Assembly: GCA_020881915.1 (NCBI GenBank)
Contig: JAJFPB010000002.1
Coordinates: forward strand, 1,550,001-1,614,000
Length of the DNA: 64,000 bases
Reading direction: 5' to 3'
Source of the DNA: Paramyrothecium sp. XJ0827
Lineage: Eukaryota > Ascomycota > Sordariomycetes > Hypocreales > Stachybotryaceae
Numbering within the stretch: the stretch's first letter is position 1; every line of letters starts with the position of its first letter. Under the pieces are notes generated by a model. The model had not been told where the DNA came from. It saw only the letters and a list, made by a program, of their open reading frames with translations, and made no database searches. The translations under genes were made by a program, and so were the position numbers. Shown here in pieces: positions 1-11,027 of the stretch.

Positions 1-1
1 G

Positions 2-154
2 GAGAGCGAAGGCCCTTACCGATTCATAGACGGCGAGATGGTGGAGAGGTTTTTAGACCTAGACGAGGTCAAGCAAGAACTGGTCTGTGAGGGCCTTGGA
101 CCAAGCGTCGAAGATATGCGGAACATGATTGAGGAGTTGAGGCGACTGCATTAG
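2..154 (+). CDS. DDB1/CPSF-A family protein, C-terminal end (5' truncated)
   Basis: The window opens inside this reading frame, and only the last 50 codons before TAG are present. They read through FIDGEMVERFLDLD and end IEELRRLH. This matches the last helices of the DDB1/Rik1/CPSF160 C-terminal domain, where a conserved FIDGDLIE-type segment precedes a terminal E-E-L-x-R-x-H helix. Family role: a WD40 triple-propeller scaffold of the Cul4 E3 ubiquitin ligase, acting in DNA-damage recognition and heterochromatin. DDB1 itself fits better than CPSF160 or SF3B3 because of the FIDG motif and the short tail, but only about 50 residues are visible. Start and promoter lie outside the window. Confidence 0.8.
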   Translation, partial: ESEGPYRFIDGEMVERFLDLDEVKQELVCEGLGPSVEDMRNMIEELRRLH

Positions 155-695
155 ACGTGGTCAAGTATTTATTACACGTGTAGAGATGGATAGTATAAGC
201 CAGCTGCGTGCATATGCGGTCACATGAAATAATGAATACAGTCAAGAACAAAACTGACAGAACAAGAGGATCGTAGCCGTAGTAGTCGAGATAATGTGAC
301 CGAATGAGAAGGCGTTTGTGGCCAGAAGACTTGAAATAGACTACTGTTGCCGCGACCATCGTTGATGGTTGAGAATAAGTACTAACCTTGTCTTATTGAG
401 ATGTCGAAAGTCGCCTGATGTGCTGAGATCTAGTGGCGGTACGTACCAACGGAGAGACTCGGAAGCTCCATAATTTAACTTCATCAACCAATGAGCAACG
501 ACGAATTTCCGAGCTTCTCGTGAAATTCTTGTAACCTCAGGCACACAGGCCAATTCGGCCAAAACTTTCGGCACCAGCATCATCAAAGCCGGTGCCACAT
601 AGGAAAAGACCTCAAACCTCCAACTTCGCCGGACTCGCGACCGATTTTCCACCCGCCACCACACGTCGAATCTCCCCTCCCCCCTCGTCGCAGCG

Positions 696-1614
696 ATGGC
701 CTCCCTCTCCACCGCCTCCCGCGTGTGCCTGCGCGCCGCCGCGAAGCCGACCGTGCCGGCTGTGCGTGCCCTGAGCTCCACGGCCATGCGCCCCGACAGC
801 GCCAGCTACTCGAGCCCCTTCAAGGGCTACACCAAGGCCAGCAACATCCCCAACTTCGGAAAGTACATCTCCGGAAACAACGAGAACACCAACAAGGTCT
901 TTTCCTACTTCATGGTCGGCACCATGGGCGCCATCACCGCCGCTGGAGCCAAGAGCACTGTTCAGGGTGGGTCATCGAACGCTTTGCTGTGCCATTGAGC
1001 CGCGATTCGAGCCGCTGGGCGGCTGCAATTGCTTGCTGAAGGGTGCTTGGGCGTGAAAATACTGATTTCTGATGGGCAGAGTTCCTGACCAACATGTCCG
1101 CCTCCGCTGATATCCTGGCCATGGCCAAGGTCGAGGTCGACCTGAACGCCATTCCCGAGGGCAAGAACGTGAGTGTGCACCACGCACGGCATCATTTGCA
1201 TTGTCTAACACGCACAAGGTCATCATCAAGTGGCGAGGCAAGCCCGTCTTCATCCGACACCGAACCCAGGCCGAGATCGACGAGGCCAACAAGGTCGACG
1301 TTGCCTCCCTGCGCGACCCCCAGTCAGACGAAGCCCGTGTCAAGGAGCCTGAGTGGCTTGTTATGCTTGGTACGTTCTCAACTCGGACGAGTCTTCTCTA
1401 CCAGCCATTCTGATTTGTTTTTGTTGCTTTAGGTGTCTGCACGCATCTGGGTTGTGTCCCCATCGGCGAGGCTGGCGAGTACGGCGGTTGGTTCTGCCCC
1501 TGCCACGGTTCCCACTACGATATCTCCGGCCGTATAAGGAAGGGACCTGCTCCTCTGAACCTCGAGATTCCCGAGTACGATTTCCCCGAGGAGGGCAAGC
1601 TTGTTATCGGTTAA
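696..1614 (+). CDS. RIP1: Ubiquinol-cytochrome c reductase Rieske iron-sulfur subunit
   Basis: Four exons: 696-966, 1080-1168, 1219-1369 and 1433-1614, encoding 230 residues, the usual length for fungal Rieske proteins. The subunit carries the 2Fe-2S cluster of respiratory complex III in the mitochondrial inner membrane and passes electrons from ubiquinol to cytochrome c1. The N-terminus is basic and Ser/Ala-rich like a mitochondrial presequence. A hydrophobic glycine-rich anchor follows (near residues 70-87). The last exon holds both cluster-binding boxes, CTHLGC (about residues 173-178) and CPCHGS (about 192-197). All exon phases close. Intron 2 ends in an AAG acceptor, less common than YAG. 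It is convergent with the downstream chaperonin gene. Confidence 0.96.
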
Positions 1615-2074
1615 GCGGACGGTGTGTACGAGTACTCGTGGGGGTTTAAAGCATAGATCTGTCAGGCGAAGAGTGTGAACATGAGGGAGGAGAGGAGCGT
1701 CCAAGGGTTTTAAGGGCGCAACTCGTGTTTCCTAGACGTGGGCTGCGCCATTTGTATAAAATACATCGTCCTACCTACAACGAAACGAGCTCTTTTTTAT
1801 TTTGGTTATTAAACCGTCTGTACCAAGCCTTACAGCACTCAAAGGTGCTAATCGACGTGTGAAATTGGACCACGAAGCTGGCGCTCAAGACGATCGTGAT
1901 ATTGCCTTGTCTCGCATCAGGACTACCAAGGACGGAATGCATCACAATGTCCAATGTGTGAGTAGTGGAAAGCCATCATTACACTCTGGCAGACGACGGA
2001 TTTTCTCATTCATGATCCTTGATTCGTTGGCAAATCTATGTCCTTAGCAACCAAAATTTTTTCTAATTACATCA
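1615..2074. other. Convergent 3' intergenic region
   Basis: This stretch lies between the stop codons of RIP1 and TCP1 and should hold both 3' UTRs. It is relatively A/T-rich around 1755-1815. I see no further gene; the 81-codon frame inside it resembles no protein family I recognise. Confidence 0.6.
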
Positions 2075-3906
2075 TCAGTGGCCGTGGCCATCATCCTCAG
2101 CCTGTTGCTCAGGATCCAACTTGATCAGGGTATCAATACGCATGATGCTGATGCAGGCCTCGACCGCACTCTTCAGCTGGCGCACCTTGCTCATGCTGGG
2201 CTCGAGCACGCCGAGCTTCAGCTCGTCCACCACCTTGCCGCGGGCGAGGTCCAGGCCGTAGTTCTTGTACCCCTTCTTCTTGGCGATGGTCTTCTCGTCC
2301 TCGCTGCCATCGCCCTCCTGGGTGCGCTGGGACAGGGCGTGCCTTGACCGCAACTGAGCGACCAGCTCGGCGGCGTCCTGGGCGGCGTTGATCGCCAAGG
2401 TCTTGGGAATAACCAATAATGACTGGGCGAACTCGCCAATGGCGAGCTGCTCACGGGAGCCCACGGTTCCGGCGAACTCTTCGAGATAGATATGGAGCGC
2501 AGTCTCTACTGCTCCACCTCCAGGCACAATGCTGCCACTTTCCAGGGTTCGCTTGACGGCGCAGAGCGAGTCGTGGACTGAGCGCTCCATCTCATCCAGC
2601 GAGTAGTCGTTGGGACCGCGCAGGATGATGGATGCAGCGGAGTGCTTGGTGCCCTTGATAAGGATACACTCGTCGTCAGAGATACGCTCCTGTGAGAACT
2701 CCTCGGCAAAACCAAGGTAGCTGGGCTCGAACTTTTCGTCGCCGTTGAGGTCGGAGAGTGTGCTGAGAAGAGTACCCTCGGTAGCCTTGGCGATACGCCT
2801 AAGGTCCTCCTTCTTACACCTCCTCACTCCCATCACACCACGCTCAACAAGCATCTTCATGACGAGATCATCAATGCCCTTGGTCGTCAGGATGACGTTA
2901 GCACCGGCCTTGAGGATCAGCTCCACCTTTTCGAGAATCATGCCAGACTCGCGTGCACGGATCTGTTCCAGTTGTTGAGGGTCATCAATGGTGATCTGTA
3001 CGCCCAGCTTCATTCGCTCCTTCTGAAGGTTCATGTCGAGAATCGCAATCTTAGCATTCCGTATCGTCGTAGGCATGGCCTGGGAGGCGACGGTGCAGTT
3101 GAGAGCGTATCCCTTGACGAGCACGGACTCGAGGACACCCTTGCCGTGAGCCTTGAGAATGTTCACGGCCTTGACAGGGCACTTGATCTCATTCCTGTTG
3201 TTGACCGTCTTGACGGCCAGCATAGCGTCGACGACCATGTTGGCAAAGAAATCGGAATCGGCACCAATGATCTTGCTGGACATGGAAGTCTTCGCGATGC
3301 TCAGCAGAGACTCGCGGCCCAGGTTCTCGACCTTGATGCTGACGTTCTCGCTCAGGTACTTGACAGCTTCTCGTAGGGCAAGTCGGTAGCCTGTGATGAT
3401 AGTAGTTGGGTGTATGCGGTTCTTCATGAGCTCGTTGCCTCGACGCAGCAGTTCGGCAGCGATGAGAACGACAGAGGTTGTGCCATCACCAACTTCCCTG
3501 TCCTGCTGCTGTGCCAAGTCCACCAGGATCTTTCCGGCCGGGTCTTCAACGTCCAGGAGACTGAGAATCGTAGCGCCATCGTTGGTAACGGTAACATCCT
3601 ACATGATAGGTTCGGTCAGGCCGGGCACTGCATCGTTCTGGAAGGGGGCTACTCACACCAATGTCGTCCACCATCATCTTGTCCAGGCCGCTGGGACCAA
3701 AAGAGCTCTTGACGACATTTGCGATTGCTTGGGTAGCCAGGACTGTAGAAGCAAACGGTTAACACTCTGGCACCTTGGAAGCCCCACCATGGTCATGAAC
3801 GACCGCCAAAGAGCTTACCATTCTGATCACGGATGTCTGAGCCCGAGATCTTCTGACCGCCAAGGAAAAGGGTGCCGTTCCGCGGCTGCTCGAACATAGA
3901 CGCCAT
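2075..3906 (-). CDS. TCP1: T-complex protein 1 subunit alpha (CCT1)
   Basis: Three exons on the minus strand: 3819-3906, 3657-3742 and 2075-3598, giving 565 residues, close to the yeast subunit. CCT/TRiC is the cytosolic eightfold-pseudosymmetric chaperonin that folds actin, tubulin and WD40 proteins with ATP. The frame contains the nucleotide-binding boxes VTNDGATIL and EVGDGTTSV and the late SGSIVPGGGAVE box. The segment KTSMSSKIIGADSDFF is typical of the alpha subunit and separates it from its seven paralogues. Introns have normal GTAAGC/GTGAGT donors. It shares a 638-bp divergent promoter region with prolyl-tRNA synthetase. Confidence 0.96.
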
Positions 3907-4544
3907 GGTTGCGGCTGCTCGACACGGGTTGGATTATCTTGTGCAGTCGTGGTTTGTCGGTGGGATACAGGACGGACGTAAATTTGGAGTCGCAAAGAAA
4001 TTCTGCCTGCAGTGGTGAGCAGCTACCGCTCAGGTATAGGTACGGTTGCGCCACTGATGGATGGGCTGTTCGGCAAGGTGATATACGTACCTCCTCTTAG
4101 CCAAGCTGCGCAGTCATCCCCTAAAAAGCTGCTTAGGCACTGCTACCCCTCGCTGCTACGCTGCAAGCAGTGGCTGACCCTTGAAATTTCCGGAGTGGCA
4201 CGTTGTTCCAGCCCCGTGATAGCGATGCCGGGCTATCGCAACAGCAGCCCTCATTGGTTGTGCACAAGCCAGGTCTGAAAATCGGTCTGTTGCCCCTCCT
4301 TCCCACAGGCCGACCCCTGGGTAACAGCGGCGGCGGGGCACTTTTTGGCTGGTCAACACCACCACTTCGCCCGTTTATATCTATCTCCCTTTCGCAGCCG
4401 TTGGGCAACCTTCTTTTGGTGACTCACCTTGCGCTATCGTCTTTTTCCGACCTGGTAGATTTGGTCCAGCGCTTCGCGTGCGAGGAAAGCCGCTTCGACT
4501 TTTTTACATTTCTTTTTATCCGCCTATTTATTCATCAAGTCAAA
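3907..4544. promoter_or_regulatory. Shared divergent promoter region, TCP1 / prolyl-tRNA synthetase
   Basis: The 638 bp between the two start codons must contain both promoters and 5' UTRs. A T-rich tract (about 4499-4540) directly precedes the synthetase start. No clear TATA box. The reading frame that runs into the synthetase from 4203 is only the open 5' UTR upstream of the true ATG. Confidence 0.6.
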
Positions 4545-6294
4545 ATGGAGGGCGCTACCGAGCAGAAGCCCGAGCAGTCCAAGAGCGCCTTGAAGAAGGC
4601 CGAGAAGGCGGCCAAGCTCGCTGCTGACAAGGCCGCAAAGGCTGCCAAGCAGGCCGCGCTTCCCGTTGTTGGAGGCAAGAAGACGGACGACATTATCGGA
4701 ATCACTGTTTCCAAGACCGAAAACTTCCCGCAATGGTACCAGGAGGTCGTCCTCAAGGCCGAGATGGTCGAGTACTACACCGAGATCTCTGGCTTCTTCG
4801 TCTTGCGCCCTCTCTCCATGCACATTTGGAACACAATCCGCAACTGGTTCCAGGGCCACATCGAGGAGCTGGGCGTCGAGGAGGCCAATTTCCCCGTCTT
4901 CCTGTCGTCCAAGTCTTTGGAAAAGGAGAAGGATCACGTCGAAGGATTCGCCCCTGAGCTGGCTTGGGTTACTAAGGCGTAAGTGCACATGCCATTACTC
5001 ACGAGGATATCCTCGACCTCGTGCATTGACCAACGGGTTCTAACATTAGTGCAGTGGTGATAAGGACCTTGAAGTCCCTGTCGCGATCCGCCCTACCTCG
5101 GAAGCTGTCATGTACCCCTACTACTCCAAATGGATTCGAAGCCACCGCGATCTTCCCCTCCGACTGAACCAGTGGAACTCCGTCGTTCGATGGGAAGCCA
5201 AGCAGACCACTCCATTCCTCCGAACTCGTGAGTTCCTGTGGCAGGAGGGCCACACTGCTCATCTGACCGAGGAGTCGGCCGGAAAAGAGGTGCTGGAAAT
5301 TCTTGAGCTGTATGCTGGAGTCTACGAGCAGCTCCTAGCTGTCCCTGTGGTGCGCGGCCGCAAGACAGAGAACGAGAAGTTTGCTGGAGGACACTACACA
5401 ACCACTGTCGAAGGCTACATCCCCTCCAATGGTCGCGGTATCCAGGGCGCCACGTCCCACTGTTTGGGACAGAACTTCAGCAAGATGTTCGACATCACTG
5501 TGGAGGACCCCGCCAACAAGGGATCGCATATTCACGTCTGGCAAAACTCCTGGGGTCTGTCTACTCGTGTCATTGGTGTCATGGTGATGGTTCACGGTGA
5601 CGACAAGGGTCTTGTGCTCCCTCCTCGTATTGCCAAGGTGCAGGTTGTTATCGTTCCCGTTGGTATCAACAAGAACACTACCCCTGAGGACAGGAAGAAG
5701 CACGAAGACCAAGTCGACAGCATTGCTAAGTTGTTGAAGAAGGTTGGCATTCGTTGCCATGCTGATTGGCGTGAGGGTTACACTCCTGCCTGGAAGTTCA
5801 ACGACTGGGAACTGAAGGGTGTTCCTCTTAGAATTGAGTTTGGCCCCAAGGATGCTGCCAAGGAAATTGTCAGTCATGCCCGCCGAGACACTGGTGAGAA
5901 GGGAACCACCCCCATTGCCGACGTGGCCACCGCCGTTCCTGAGCTGCTTGAGACCATCCAGAAGGATATGTACACCAAGGCCGAGACCTCGTTCCGTGAG
6001 CACCGTCTGAAGGTTACCAGCTGGGACGATGTCCTCCCCGCCCTTGACAACAAGAACGTTGTTCTCATTCCTTTCTGCCTTGATGGCAAGTGCGAGGATC
6101 GCATCAAGGAGTTGACGACCCGCGAGGAGCAGGTAGATGTCCCTGAGGCGCAACGAGCTCCTGCCATGGGTATGAAGAGTCTTTGCATTCCTTTCGAGCA
6201 GCCTGAGGGTCTTGTGCTCGGCGAGACCAAGTGTCTTAACCCCGAATGTGAGAGGAACGCAGAGAAGTTCGTCATGTTCGGACGAAGCTACTAA
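4545..6294 (+). CDS. Prolyl-tRNA synthetase, cytoplasmic (eukaryote/archaea type)
   Basis: Two exons, 4545-4978 and 5055-6294, encoding 557 residues. A class II synthetase that charges tRNA-Pro. It opens with a Lys/Ala-rich charged helix (about residues 10-45), common in fungal cytosolic synthetases, followed by the catalytic domain. Class II motif 2 is visible as RPTSE and RLNQWNSVVRWE, followed by REFLWQEGHTAH. The C-terminus has the eukaryote/archaea-type cysteine-containing tail (TKCLNPECERN) and ends FGRSY, a typical ProRS ending. The ATG at 4545 was chosen because the charged extension starts there and no family similarity lies upstream. It lacks the longer N-terminal domain of the yeast enzyme. 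Convergent with the acetyltransferase gene. Confidence 0.95.
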
Positions 6295-6534
6295 AATGTC
6301 GGGTGGGGGGATTTATCAGGGGGTGTACGCAGGGGTTGCTTGAACTGTCCTGTTGACAGAGGGAGTTTGCGTTTGGCGTGGATATGATACTTATTTGTGC
6401 TCGATAAAAGGGATTTGAGGGCGCAGAGAGCTATAGGAACATGCATGAGGAATGAAGCCGATAGATCAAATGGGATGAAGTCATGACAAGTTGTTATATT
6501 TCTTGCCGCTGACCGTGTCTATTGAGTCTTTCTT

Positions 6535-7671
6535 TTAACACCACTCAAACTTTTCGTTTACAACCCACTCGATGTCATCGCCGACGCCGGATGCAAACCA
6601 ATTTAAGCTGGCAATGCTATCGGTTTCCCTGACCACGAATTCTGCTTCCAGATCCTTTGCCTCTTCCACCAACCTCTTCACCCGCTCATCCGGATTCCAC
6701 ATCTCGACCTTAGGCAGCTGCCACTCCTTGGCCTCGTTTTGTGCCGCGCCCAGAACAGCTCGTAGTGCCTCCGCCAGTTCCTCGTCCGGCATCGATTCGT
6801 CTTCCACAACGAACCGGAGTATGTACAGCGTGTTCTTCTCGGGCTTCTCGATGGGACCGTAGAAACCCCGCGTCCACACGGCCCAGACTCGGCGCGAGCT
6901 GTCTGCACCGTAGAGGGCGCCGTGAGTCTCAGGCGCGCGCTTGAAGAGGTGGTTGCACATGAAGCGCTCGCGGCTAAGGTGCCGCATATAGTTATCGAAG
7001 TCAGGTACGAGAGCCACCCGCGTCTTGCCAGAGGGCTGGCTAGGTGTGAAGTACTTGGAATGGATGAGTTGCTCGTCTACTTTGGCTAGGCCGGAGAGAC
7101 CGTCTAGATCAATGGGCTTCACGGACTGAGCCGAAGCATGCTTTGCGGGAAGGGTAAGATGGGTGCTTTGGAAGGGCGCCCAGCCAAGCTTTGCATAGAA
7201 ATTCTTGCCAATATCAGAGTAGAGAGTCGAGAAGAGAGCGTCCCCATCCTTCTCGTCCTGCTTTTTCTGTAGGGTTTCGGCCAGCTTCTCCATCATCTTA
7301 CTGGCGTAGCCATGGCCACGGTGCTGCTCGTAGGTGAAGACGCTGGCAACGCCGTGCGCCCAGCCCTCGCGGACAGGGCCGTCACCAGTTTTCACCAGAG
7401 CCCGCGCACGCAGCGTCTCGCAGGACGAGAGGACCAGGCGCTGAGCTGGCGGCACACTGGTGTCCGTGAGGATCCATGGCGTAACGTGTGCGCCCCCTGC
7501 GAGGGGCTGAGCCATTAAGAAGGCCTCGCGCTCCAAGTAGCCATCGAGATCCAAAGCTGCCCCCCAGGTTGGATATGTAGCTGACCAAGTCCCAGTTAGT
7601 TCCTCCTGCGTGGGGCTCGTGAGGATGAGGTGGGGAGAGGAGGCGGGCGGGAGGGACGATTGGGAGCCCAT
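6535..7671 (-). CDS. GNAT acetyltransferase, Lyc1 (lysine N-acetyltransferase)-like
   Basis: Single exon, 378 residues. A GNAT acetyl-CoA binding segment is visible at about residues 105-135, with GVASVFTYEQHRGHGYAS, where R/Q-x-x-G-x-G/A forms the pyrophosphate-binding loop. It is followed by an ALFSTLYSDIGKNFYAKLGW segment (positions about 145-164). The long C-terminal half ending DIEWVVNEKFEWC resembles fungal Lyc1 proteins. Known role of Lyc1 in Yarrowia: acetyl-CoA:L-lysine N6-acetyltransferase, first step of lysine catabolism. The family assignment is from memory of the layout; the substrate is inferred. No organelle signal seen, so probably cytosolic. Confidence 0.82.
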   Translation of the reverse strand: MGSQSSLPPASSPHLILTSPTQEELTGTWSATYPTWGAALDLDGYLEREAFLMAQPLAGGAHVTPWILTDTSVPPAQRLVLSSCETLRARALVKTGDGPVREGWAHGVASVFTYEQHRGHGYASKMMEKLAETLQKKQDEKDGDALFSTLYSDIGKNFYAKLGWAPFQSTHLTLPAKHASAQSVKPIDLDGLSGLAKVDEQLIHSKYFTPSQPSGKTRVALVPDFDNYMRHLSRERFMCNHLFKRAPETHGALYGADSSRRVWAVWTRGFYGPIEKPEKNTLYILRFVVEDESMPDEELAEALRAVLGAAQNEAKEWQLPKVEMWNPDERVKRLVEEAKDLEAEFVVRETDSIASLNWFASGVGDDIEWVVNEKFEWC

Positions 7672-9314
7672 GGTTGTTGCTAGGGCTTATCAAGCCAAAC
7701 GAGTGAGTCAATGACGGTTTTCTATGTGAGCTTTAGAAACACCAATCCAGCGAACTTCTGTAGCGTTTTCTCTATTTAATATCAAGAGCTGGAGTTGTCT
7801 GCCTGTACTCGGAGCCCACAAGGTGGGGTCATGTCAAATCCACGCCCTACAAGTCAACAACATCAAGGACTCTGCAAAGTTGTCAACCTTTCAATTGTGT
7901 ACTTTCAATTGCACAGGTAGTTTCTCCCGACACAAAGAATTGCGGCCCTTACAATGACTCATGGCAACTCACGGGCTCTTTTCGACGCAGCCTTCCATTT
8001 GCTCCGCTGGCTGATACAAACGAGCTAGGCGACTGAAGTTTGGGAGAACTAACTTAGACCTCAGTAACACAAAGCCACGATCGCTCCGCGCCTGGAAGTT
8101 TGGGTAAGAACAGTTCATTTCACCGTTTCCACAAGGTGTAGAGGAGTTGAAAGCGCATGTTAGTTTCATGCTTCTGGTTAGGGCTATACAGCCCAAATGT
8201 CGCCAGAAATGCATGCATGGCTTCTTCGGCGCATTCCACAAGGGGACATAACGCGTCCATGGATATCGAAACGCCCGGACTACGTCGCATAAGCCCACCC
8301 AAATGACACCTCCATTCTTGGGTTATAATGTGGAAATAAAGCAAGTGCCCCACTCAGTTCCACAGAGCTGATTAAACACGGGAGACTCTTGATTGTGCCA
8401 TGATGGAAGCACGTAGAAGAGCAGTCCAAAATTGGTTGCGAGACCTTCTTGAGATCCAACCTGTTCAAGGAAGAGTCGAGAAGTATTACACTGTGACCCC
8501 GTCGTCTTCATCAACATTCTTTGCACCTAGCAAACAAGTGAAATCCTGTACATAAACATGTTGTCGTGCTTCGCCTTGTTTGGTCCTTTAACCGGCGGTG
8601 TAGCAAGGGTTTCTGGTGTTTTGACAGATGGGTAACTTATGTTGGAAATCTGTAAGCAGAATAACCAGTAATTAGCCACCCTCCATACAACACTGTCCTC
8701 AATACTCGGGCGGAGCAGCCCGTCGGATTTCCCGGACGATCTTGAATCCGCTGCATACCAGACTCGCTTATGCAGGCTTACAACAGGGTTGCCCGGCCGT
8801 GAAATGTAGGGCTGAAGACTTGTTGCCCATCTGGTCCTTCGACTAGAGCTGAGCTACTAGAAACCAACGAGTGGTCAGGCCACTGTCTCTGACGGCTTGG
8901 GATTCCGGTATAATCTCGCAAATGGCGGAATAATTTCCTTCGAGAGTGGTTAGGCAAGCTGAATGGTGGTCAGACCCCTAACGAAACATATATCCCGAAG
9001 TCACAGTGGCCGCAACGGCAATGCTGCCGAGTGGCAAGGTTAGTTTCATGTGTCACTCAAACTCATGCATGATTATGCTGACTGCAGCAATGAAGTCCAT
9101 GAGGGGAAGCTCCCAGAGCCTGGAAACGTTGCGTGAGCCGAGAGAAAGGTCTCAACTTAACCAATCATTTCGCTTCATGGAAATGGTCAGTACGCCTGGC
9201 TGGTTTGGTGATCTGGCGATAATAGGTGTCCACCCAGGTTTCCACCCATCAATAGCACCGTCGAAGCCGAGCTCCATTGTGTTTCACCTCGAAGACGCAA
9301 CATTGTGACCCAAC
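7672..9314. other. Intergenic; possible eroded coding fragment at 8120-8526 (-)
   Basis: This holds the promoter side of the acetyltransferase gene and the 5' region of the Zn2Cys6 regulator. On the minus strand, three short overlapping frames between 8120 and 8526 read partly protein-like but need frame changes to join. I cannot build a spliced model. The 100-codon plus-strand frame 9006-9308 directly before the regulator looks like untranslated leader. Nothing else seen. Confidence 0.4.
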
Positions 9315-10477
9315 ATGTCGCCCAACATCAGACCGCAAAGTGGCAACCCGCCGGAGAGACTGGATGCAGCGCTTCAGCAACGTGCTGACAGTGAAAGGTG
9401 AAATCGGCAACCAACGGTTTCGGAGTTCCAACTGACCATCTCCGTCATGATAGTATCTCATCTTCAACGACATCTGCAGACCAGGAACAGGCCAAGAAGT
9501 CGCGACCAAAATACCCCAAAGTTCGGACTGGATGTGTGAATTGTGAGTGTAGTGTTCTGTATCAAGTCCTCCTCTGATAGTTGCTTACCGTCAAAGGCAA
9601 GTAAGTCAGTTGCTGCAGCGAAAGATGGCCCCCGGGTCTGACATCGCGTAGAAAGCGGCACGTAAAGTGCGACGAGACCAAACCGAGCTGCAACCGTTGC
9701 CTGAAATGGAAAGGAACTTGTAGTGGCTATGTTTCCGAGCAGAACACACCATCACCGCCCTTTCTGGCAGGGGGAAAAGGTGCCAAGGATCAGGATTGGG
9801 TAGCCGCGAGTAGCAGAGATGAGTACGTGGCTCAGGGTGGAAGGATCTTGTTGCCGAAACGCACGACCCAATTCCAGGCTCGTCACGATGAATTAGACCC
9901 GACACAAACCTACTGGCAGGCTCAGGGGTCGCAGCAAGACGATTCTGGTACGCTGGGCTCGGAGTTCTGGGAGGAGATAGCACCACGACTGGTCCGAGAT
10001 CATCCAGCAGTCCACTTTGCCAGTCAGGCAGCTCAAATGATACTCCCTAGGAACGGATTGAAGAGAAACCTGAGTAAGCCGACGATTCCGCTCAATACCA
10101 ACGACGGAAGTGCTTTTGACTGTTATGGTCAGGCACTCAGGGCCCTTGTCCAGGTAGAGAGGGGTTCTGAAGATCTTCGACCGGCGATACTCTGCTCTTT
10201 GTTCTTCATAATTTTCGAAATAATACACCACGATACCCCAGCGATGCAAGCCCACCTCGAGAGTGGCCAAAGGATGCTAGATGAGTTTCTGCGAACGAGA
10301 GCGAGAGTCGGTTTCGTGCAGCAAGGAAGTCTGCGGGCCGAGTTGAGACACGCCTTACGCTTCCTGCTCTACCAGACTGAAGAAAGTAGTGCGGTTCAAG
10401 GGAAAAGCAGCAATCAGCCACAGCCCTTCTATCCGGTGGATGAGTTTGAGTTGTTCGACATGCTAGAAGGTATCTGA
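9315..10477 (+). CDS. Zn2Cys6 fungal transcription factor, with a probable 4-nt microexon
   Basis: Best model has four exons: 9315-9390, 9480-9542, 9597-9600 (only GCAA) and 9652-10477, giving 322 residues. The N-terminal zinc cluster reads CVNC, KKRHVK, C, DETKPS, C, NR, C, LKWKGT, C. This is a perfect C-x2-C-x6-C-x6-C-x2-C-x6-C Gal4-type domain, but it only forms if the two 54- and 51-nt introns around the microexon are removed. The rest resembles the alpha-helical middle region of fungal-specific regulators, including the segment around FFIIFEIIHHDT. Targets are unknown. Family members are usually 450-600 residues, so this one is short. A GTATCT donor-like site overlaps the stop at 10470-10477, so the 3' end may be misjudged or the gene truncated. 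Confidence 0.75.
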
Positions 10478-11027
10478 GGCGAGTCCATGTAGCACCATCT
10501 TGGCTGGTGATATGTCGTCGAGCCTGCGCAACCTGTAGGTCTTCTAACATGGTTGGCATTTGGTGAAGGCTGTGGAAGAATTTAGGCTGAAGGAGGAGTG
10601 AAGAAGCAAGCTGCCCTGCACGGATGTTGGTGTGTGTGACACTCAGGCATCTTGTAAGTGGCCCAAGGATGGGAGCGAGCGACAAGGGAGCATTTGGGGG
10701 CGGGGAGCAAATGCAAGGAAAGGCAATTCTACCAATCTGGTGTTTCAATAGTTGAATTTGCACATTACATCTACTCTGCCTAACATAAGTTAGGTCAAAG
10801 ACGTACCTTAGGTTGATAGCTGAAGCAATCTCAGGTGGGCTTCCAAACAGGTACATTGGTGGGGTTCTTTTCTAGGAGGGGCAGTAAATGCAGCCCCCAT
10901 TAGCCTGCGATTTAATTAATTGATTGGTTTCCTTCCCGCAACTCGCCATGGACATTGGCACGATGCAATCATTCCGTCCCTGAGCATCCCGCCCGCCCGC
11001 TGCTCTCCCTCAAATAAGGTGCTCCAA
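10478..11027. other. Intergenic, regulator 3' side and PSF2 promoter
   Basis: Possible missing 3' exons of the Zn2Cys6 gene lie here, but I could not join one in frame with confidence. An AT-rich block with TTAATTAATT sits near 10913-10922, about 100 bp before PSF2. The 216-codon minus-strand frame through this region overlaps the regulator antisense and has no recognisable content. Confidence 0.5.

Noticed and set aside
341..787. 148-codon minus-strand frame near RIP1
   Set aside because: Overlaps the RIP1 first exon and leader antisense, with no resemblance to a known protein.
2078..3376. Plus-strand frames across the TCP1 gene
   Set aside because: Antisense shadows of a conserved chaperonin exon, with no family resemblance.
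5335..6153. 272-codon minus-strand frame
   Set aside because: Antisense to the prolyl-tRNA synthetase catalytic exon; long only because of codon bias.
10206..10856. 216-codon minus-strand frame
   Set aside because: Half overlaps the Zn2Cys6 regulator antisense; the rest has no recognisable content.
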